Part shown: positions 59,908 through 64,000 of the stretch, one piece after another
Numbering within the stretch: position 1 is the stretch's first letter
Layout: the number at the start of each line of letters is the position of its first letter
Origin: an uncultured Alcaligenaceae bacterium
GTDB lineage: Bacteria; Pseudomonadota; Gammaproteobacteria; Burkholderiales; Burkholderiaceae_B
Length of the DNA: 64,000 nt
Direction of reading: 5' to 3'
Assembly (NCBI GenBank): GCA_937995985.1
Contig: CALKIR010000010.1
Coordinates: 1 to 64,000 of the forward strand
Made by a program: the position numbers and the translations under genes
The notes under the pieces: model-generated
The model's database searches: none
Seen by the model: the letters and a program-made list of their open reading frames with translations, nothing else
Told to the model about the DNA's origin: nothing

Positions 59908-60735
59908 TTAATCACGGATGGTTATGCCTGAGGCCAAAGCAATTCTGCTGCGCTCGGATAAAACGCGCTTGCCGTACCCACCATCACTCGGCCCCGTTGC
60001 CCCCACATAACAAGCCAAAGCGCCGTTAATAGACCCTCGGCGCTTCAGGCAATCCGCTAAAATTTGTGTGCCTATTTGGATATTGGCATCCGGACTAAAT
60101 ACCGCCAAAGGCCCCTCAACAAAGGGCTCAAACTTTTCCTGATGCACTTTAGTCATGACTTGCATCAACCCCTGTGCACCAACACTGCTCTCAGCAAAAG
60201 GGTTATAGCTAGACTCTATGGCTATTACAGCCAACACCAACAGGGGGTCAAGATTTTTTGCCCGCGCCTCTCGATACGCAATATCAATAACTGCTCCAAC
60301 AGCTGTATACGCCACTCGGTATTTACGTGCAATATAGCTTTGTAGAGCCTCATACTGCGTCTGGCTCAATCCCGCCACATGCGGCACCTCTGTCGCTTGC
60401 TCCAGAGACTGCGCAAACTCACTGTAGGCTGATTGACGCGGCCGCATAAACAGCCCTCCCGAGCCATCCACATCAACAACAGTTCCTCCTGTAGGGATAT
60501 CGACGCCCGAGACAAGCGCACGGTGTAAAGACCATCCTGCTGGACTCAGAGTATCCACCACCGAAGCATATATTTGCTTGGTTTGTTCACGCGTAGAGGG
60601 TACCAGCCATAGGGATACTAAGGTCATCAATGCTGCAATACCAAAGTAAATAGCACATAAATGCAGCACCTCACCAACGCGATACACGATTCGCTGTAGC
60701 CATTGGTTGGCACGAAACATGCTTATTAACAACAT
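59908..60735 (-). CDS. membrane-anchored lytic transglycosylase (SLT domain)
   Basis: Lytic transglycosylases cleave peptidoglycan glycan strands to 1,6-anhydromuramic ends. This 275-residue protein has one N-terminal hydrophobic segment (about 24-44) that probably serves as an uncleaved membrane anchor, a linker region, and a C-terminal SLT domain (about 158-265). The catalytic Glu174 sits in IAIESSYNPFAESSVGAQGL, followed by the QIGTQILADCL and ACYVGATGP motifs. AAGGG five bases before the first ATG favours the start at 60735 over 60720. Confidence 0.87.
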   Translation of the reverse strand: MLLISMFRANQWLQRIVYRVGEVLHLCAIYFGIAALMTLVSLWLVPSTREQTKQIYASVVDTLSPAGWSLHRALVSGVDIPTGGTVVDVDGSGGLFMRPRQSAYSEFAQSLEQATEVPHVAGLSQTQYEALQSYIARKYRVAYTAVGAVIDIAYREARAKNLDPLLVLAVIAIESSYNPFAESSVGAQGLMQVMTKVHQEKFEPFVEGPLAVFSPDANIQIGTQILADCLKRRGSINGALACYVGATGPSDGGYGKRVLSERSRIALASGITIRD

Positions 60736-60814
60736 TTACCCTTGTCCTAGAATACAATAGTCCAATCATAACCCACCCTAATGATTTGTCAGAGCTCGAA
60801 AGGACGTAGCCAAA

Positions 60815-62362
60815 GTGAACTATCGTGATCTTCGTGATTTCATTCGCCAACTAGAAAATCAGGGGCAGCTCAAACGCGTCCCCCAACCGGTGTCCACGCA
60901 CCTTGAAATGACTGCATTAAGCGATCAAGTACTGCGGGCAGGCGGCCCCGCTCTGCTTTTTGAACAGGCCCTACATAATGGTCAGCGCAGCCCTTATCCA
61001 GTGCTAACCAATCTCTTTGGTACGACTCAACGCGTTGCCTGGGGCATGGGTGCAGAAAACATACAAGCCTTGCGTGATGTGGGGGAATTGCTCGCTCATC
61101 TCAAAGAGCCCGAAGCACCACGCGGCCTGCGTGATGCCTTTTCAAAAATATCCATGCTGAAATCAGCACTTTGGGATATGAGCCCAAAAACAGTACGCCG
61201 CGCTCCTTGCCAAGAAATCATCCTAGAAGGCGATGCAGTCGATCTAAATCAATTGCCGATACAATTTTGTTGGCCTGGGGATATTGCTCCCCTTCTGACT
61301 TGGGGGCTCACCATCACCAAAGGTCCTCACGCTAAACGACAAAACTTAGGCATCTACCGCCAACAGCTCTTGGGGCGCAATAAGCTTATTATGCGCTGGC
61401 TGGCTCATCGGGGGGGAGCATTGGACTTTAGAGATCATGCCCTCACGCACCCCGGCACTCCTTTTCCTATCGCTGTGGCCTTAGGGGCTGATCCTGCTAC
61501 TATTTTAGGCGCGGTCACCCCTATTCCCGATAGCTTATCTGAATATCAATTTGCTGGCTTACTAAGAGGGGCCCGCACTGAGGTCACCCAAGCAATAGGC
61601 AGCGACTTAATGGTACCGGCCTATGCTGAAATCATCCTAGAAGGGGCCATTTTGCCACAAAGTGATCCCCGCGCAATCCCCCCTGAGGATGATCCAAACC
61701 ATCCACCTCGCCCTAAAACTGATTATGAAATTGCTCTTGAAGGCCCTTATGGGGACCATACTGGTTATTATAATGAACAGGAATGGTTCCCCGTATTTAC
61801 GGTAGAGCGCATAACCATGCGCTCACAACCTATCTTTCATAGTACCTACACAGGCAAACCCCCTGATGAGCCAGCTGTTTTAGGGGAGGCGCTCAATGAG
61901 GTGTTCATCCCTCTGTTACAAAAACAATTGCCCGAAATAGTAGACTTCTATTTGCCTCCCGAAGGCTGTAGCTATCGTATGGCTGTAGTTTCTATACGTA
62001 AACAATATGCAGGCCATGCCAAACGCGTGATGTTTGGTGTGTGGAGCATCTTGCGTCAATTTATGTACACCAAATTTATTGTTGTTGTAGATGATGACAT
62101 TGATACCCGCGACTGGAAAGAGGTGATCTGGGCTATTACTACGCGTATGGATCCTGTACGGGACACCACCTTAGTAGATAATACACCTATTGACTATTTA
62201 GACTTTGCCTCACCCATTTCTGGCCTAGGCGGAAAAATGGGCTTAGATGCCACCAACAAATGGCCTGGAGAGACTCAGCGCGAATGGGGACGCATTATAG
62301 AAATGGATGATGCGGTCAGCCAGCGCATGGCCCAACTCTATAAAGAATTAGGCCTTGAATAG
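60815..62362 (+). CDS. ubiD: UbiD family decarboxylase (3-octaprenyl-4-hydroxybenzoate carboxy-lyase)
   Basis: UbiD decarboxylates 3-octaprenyl-4-hydroxybenzoate in ubiquinone synthesis, using prenylated FMN made by UbiX. The 515-residue length matches bacterial UbiD. It has the N-terminal [14 protein letters not shown], the prFMN-binding [24 protein letters not shown] and [19 protein letters not shown]. The start is GTG, with AAAGGA about ten bases upstream. No ubiX is present in the window. Confidence 0.95.
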   Translation: MNYRDLRDFIRQLENQGQLKRVPQPVSTHLEMTALSDQVLRAGGPALLFEQALHNGQRSPYPVLTNLFGTTQRVAWGMGAENIQALRDVGELLAHLKEPEAPRGLRDAFSKISMLKSALWDMSPKTVRRAPCQEIILEGDAVDLNQLPIQFCWPGDIAPLLTWGLTITKGPHAKRQNLGIYRQQLLGRNKLIMRWLAHRGGALDFRDHALTHPGTPFPIAVALGADPATILGAVTPIPDSLSEYQFAGLLRGARTEVTQAIGSDLMVPAYAEIILEGAILPQSDPRAIPPEDDPNHPPRPKTDYEIALEGPYGDHTGYYNEQEWFPVFTVERITMRSQPIFHSTYTGKPPDEPAVLGEALNEVFIPLLQKQLPEIVDFYLPPEGCSYRMAVVSIRKQYAGHAKRVMFGVWSILRQFMYTKFIVVVDDDIDTRDWKEVIWAITTRMDPVRDTTLVDNTPIDYLDFASPISGLGGKMGLDATNKWPGETQREWGRIIEMDDAVSQRMAQLYKELGLE

Positions 62363-62398
62363 TACGGCTGTGCGGAGCTGCTCTCTGCTCGCCTTACA

Positions 62399-62893
62399 TT
62401 ATGTCCCATGCCGCAATCTTCTGCGACGGTTGCGACGACGTCTGGCCTGATCGGCAGCGCGATTAGCTACCCGCGCAGCACGAACTGCGGCAACCGATGG
62501 CGCTTGCTCTTGCTCAGGCGCCTCAGGGGACTCAGGGACCCGTGACTCTGTGGCAGCACTGCGCTCCAATCCAAAACGCAGCAAGCGCAAACCAATCAAA
62601 AGCAGCGTGGGCCAGCCCAAACTACGCCCACGCAGTCCTCTGATCAACAACCAAGCACTAGAAAGCAAAAGATCATAGCGACGATGCCAGGACCAAAGAA
62701 TGCGCCCCCATTTAAAGGTTTTCATCGAGCGCGTTCCAGATCCTAAAAAGCGCCCCAATATTTGCTGTGGATGGACGCGGTTTATCAACTCACAGCCTAA
62801 TTGGCAAAACTCTTCTCGCTGTACTGCAGCACGCATGCGTAATAATTCTTTGCGTACCTGCCTCTCCACTTGTTTTTGACTGAAATTACTCAT
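62399..62893 (-). CDS. hypothetical basic protein of a YqjD/YqjE-like group
   Basis: This 164-residue protein has a charged N-terminal helix (MSNFSQKQVERQVRKELLRM), one or two moderately hydrophobic segments in the middle (ILWSWHRRYDLLLSSAWLLI and LGWPTLLLIGLRLLRFGLE), and a Pro/Glu/Ala-rich stretch before an arginine-rich C-terminus. I do not recognise a defined family. It follows the YqjE-like holin-family gene by 11 bases, as a third gene of the small-membrane-protein group. Possible functions are unassigned. Confidence 0.65.
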   Translation of the reverse strand: MSNFSQKQVERQVRKELLRMRAAVQREEFCQLGCELINRVHPQQILGRFLGSGTRSMKTFKWGRILWSWHRRYDLLLSSAWLLIRGLRGRSLGWPTLLLIGLRLLRFGLERSAATESRVPESPEAPEQEQAPSVAAVRAARVANRAADQARRRRNRRRRLRHGT

Positions 62894-62904
62894 GCCATTT
62901 ATTC

Positions 62905-63315
62905 TCAACTTTCTGCTGCATTATTCTGCTCAGAAGATGTCTCATCATCACGCAGACGCTGTATTAACTCTAAATCTTTTCTTAACTCTTCTAAAGAAGC
63001 TTGAAAGGGGATAGGCCCCTGAGTTAGACGCAGCAGAACCTTGCGGACACAATACAAACTGATGCCCCCATACAGCACTAAAATTACGCCAAAGGCCCAA
63101 TAACGAAACTCGGTTGGCCAAAAAAGTAATATCAGCAATAAAGTCAATACGATGATGGTCAGCACCCCAAAGAACATGGCCGCCGCCACCCACACCAGCA
63201 TCCGTATAAAATCGCTTTTTTCTTCGCCGAATTCAATCGCAAATAACTCTAGGCGGGTCGCTAAAATGGCTAATAACGTCTGTGACCACTGCCCTACTTT
63301 TTGCCGCAATGACAT
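62905..63315 (-). CDS. YqjE-like phage holin family membrane protein
   Basis: This 136-residue protein has two hydrophobic segments (about 37-64, LVWVAAAMFFGVLTIIVLTL, and 72-95, YWAFGVILVLYGGISLYCV) and charged termini. This matches the YqjE/actinobacteriophage-holin superfamily often next to DUF883 genes. Despite the family name there is no prophage context. The N-terminal LFAIEFGEEKSD is typical of YqjE proteins. It is downstream of the DUF883 gene but separated by a terminator. Confidence 0.75.
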   Translation of the reverse strand: MSLRQKVGQWSQTLLAILATRLELFAIEFGEEKSDFIRMLVWVAAAMFFGVLTIIVLTLLLILLFWPTEFRYWAFGVILVLYGGISLYCVRKVLLRLTQGPIPFQASLEELRKDLELIQRLRDDETSSEQNNAAES

Positions 63316-63340
63316 GGCACCCTTTTAATAAGAAAAAATG

Positions 63341-63365
63341 AAAAAGGCCCTGGAAAACCAGAGCC
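63341..63365 (-). terminator. terminator between the DUF883 and YqjE-like genes
   Basis: On the minus strand an eight-base-pair stem (GGCTCTGG / CCAGGGCC with one G-U pair, four-base loop, 63346-63365) is followed by five T residues (63341-63345). It lies 13 bases past the DUF883 stop and 26 bases before the YqjE-like start, so it may reduce but not prevent expression of the downstream pair. Confidence 0.75.
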
Positions 63366-63378
63366 CTGTTGAATCATA

Positions 63379-63696
63379 TTAACGACGCGTGAGCAATACC
63401 CCAAGCAACAATCCTAAGGCTCCGGCTAAACCAATTGCCTGCCATGGCTTGTCATGAACATATTCATCAGTCGCCCGAATGGCCTGACGCCCACGCCGCG
63501 CAAGAGTTTCTTGAGTATCCAGAAGAGTCTCACGGCACTCTTTAAGATGAGTCATCGCCTTTTCGCGGATCTTAGCAGCCTTTTCACCAGTGCTTTCTGC
63601 CGCTTCTTTGAGCAGCTTTTCTACCTCATCAAGATTTTTCTTTACATCTGAGATGAACTCTTCTTCTACTTTGCGGATGGTTTCTTTGTCTACCAT
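63379..63696 (-). CDS. DUF883 (ElaB/YqjD-type) membrane-anchored protein
   Basis: This 105-residue protein has a long charged helix (ETIRKVEEEFISDVKKNLDE and onward, to about 75) and a single C-terminal transmembrane segment rich in small residues (AIGLAGALGLLLGVLLTRR). This is the ElaB/YqjD/YgaM layout; YqjD anchors ribosomes at the inner membrane in stationary-phase E. coli. The ATG at 63696 has AAGGAG seven bases upstream. The longer frame to 63735 lacks support. Confidence 0.88.
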   Translation of the reverse strand: MVDKETIRKVEEEFISDVKKNLDEVEKLLKEAAESTGEKAAKIREKAMTHLKECRETLLDTQETLARRGRQAIRATDEYVHDKPWQAIGLAGALGLLLGVLLTRR

Positions 63697-63871
63697 AATG
63701 GAGCTCCTTGTAATTTGAACAATATTTTCACACAAATGATGAAAATATGATCATGCTAACGCATTTCAGAGCGTCACCACAGCCATTTTAATAACAAATA
63801 GCTAAACATTGTGAAGAGAAGCGTATTTCATCTCTGCATTAGCGGCACGTGCTGCAGTCCTGCAACGAAGC
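63697..63871. other. intergenic region upstream of the DUF883 gene
   Basis: This 175-base AT-rich gap separates the upp stop from the DUF883 start on the same strand. It should hold the upp 3' untranslated region and the DUF883 promoter, but I see no strong terminator or consensus promoter in it. Confidence 0.4.
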
Positions 63872-64000
63872 TTAATTTACATCTTTTTGCCGGGTGCCAA
63901 AAATACGATCCCCTGCATCCCCTAACCCTGGAACGATATAAGCATTATCATCTAAATGACTGTCCACTGAGGCAGTATATATATGTACATCAGGATGTTT
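63872..64000 (-). CDS. upp: uracil phosphoribosyltransferase, C-terminal part (cut by window edge)
   Basis: The last 42 codons and stop of upp are present. The translated end reads [12 protein letters not shown], then [18 protein letters not shown] and [10 protein letters not shown], which matches the C-terminal uracil-binding region of uracil phosphoribosyltransferase ([12 protein letters not shown] is diagnostic). The enzyme converts uracil and PRPP to UMP. The gene begins beyond position 64000. It was too short to show as a full ORF here. Confidence 0.93.
   Translation of the reverse strand, partial: KHPDVHIYTASVDSHLDDNAYIVPGLGDAGDRIFGTRQKDVN

Noticed and set aside
62905..63315. Phage holin annotation as a sign of prophage
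   Set aside because: The family name is historical; the gene sits with DUF883 and housekeeping genes, and no other phage gene is present.

Overview
The window is ordinary core chromosome of a Gram-negative bacterium, most likely a betaproteobacterium of the order Burkholderiales, family Alcaligenaceae. The evidence is the division and cell-wall (dcw) cluster order (mraZ to ftsZ, then lpxC and secA), the single-chain MurE-MurF fusion known from Bordetella, a DNPR motif in MurE typical of meso-diaminopimelate peptidoglycan, and an A-type RNase P RNA. Genus is not determined. I see no insertion sequence, prophage, CRISPR array, integron or plasmid function. Gene density is high, and almost every gap over 100 bases holds a promoter, hairpin or RNA gene.

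Layout. 1-5.3 kb: tRNA-Lys(UUU) with a near-consensus promoter, a GH31-family protein with an eroded active site, the bifunctional tRNA-modification enzyme MnmC, and an inositol-monophosphatase-family gene. 5.3-8.9 kb: secA, divergent from a DciA/DUF721 gene. 8.9-27.0 kb: the dcw cluster on the minus strand, read mraZ-rsmH-ftsL-ftsI-murEF-mraY-murD-ftsW-murG-murC-ddl-ftsQ-ftsA-ftsZ-lpxC. It starts from a promoter overlapped by 10-bp-phased MraZ boxes, and most junctions overlap by 1-11 bases. 27.2-27.7 kb: rnpB with promoter and terminator. 27.7-30.7 kb: uup (ABC-F) and pyrC, convergent.

30.7-37.8 kb is the most accessory-looking part: an amidase followed by a DctP-Q-M TRAP transporter, then a methylmalonate-semialdehyde-type dehydrogenase divergent from a LysR regulator. 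This looks like a catabolic module for an unidentified carboxylate or amide. 37.8-41.5 kb: purC-purE-purK-sua5. 41.6-49.3 kb: fba, mog, a DinF-type MATE exporter, and pgk-gap-tkt. 49.4-55.3 kb: rsmE, a solitary barstar-family gene, and sbcC-sbcD. 55.3-64.0 kb: maeB (malic enzyme plus phosphotransacetylase-like domain), a degenerate FAD-linked-oxidase-like protein, a class I aminotransferase, a membrane-anchored lytic transglycosylase, ubiD, a YqjD/YqjE-like group of small membrane proteins, and the 3' end of upp cut by the window edge.

No clearly undescribed system was found. The best leads are the eroded GH31 and FAD-like proteins, hairpins directly in front of sbcD and pyrC, the phased MraZ operator, the GapB-like cofactor position in GAPDH, and the amidase/TRAP locus.
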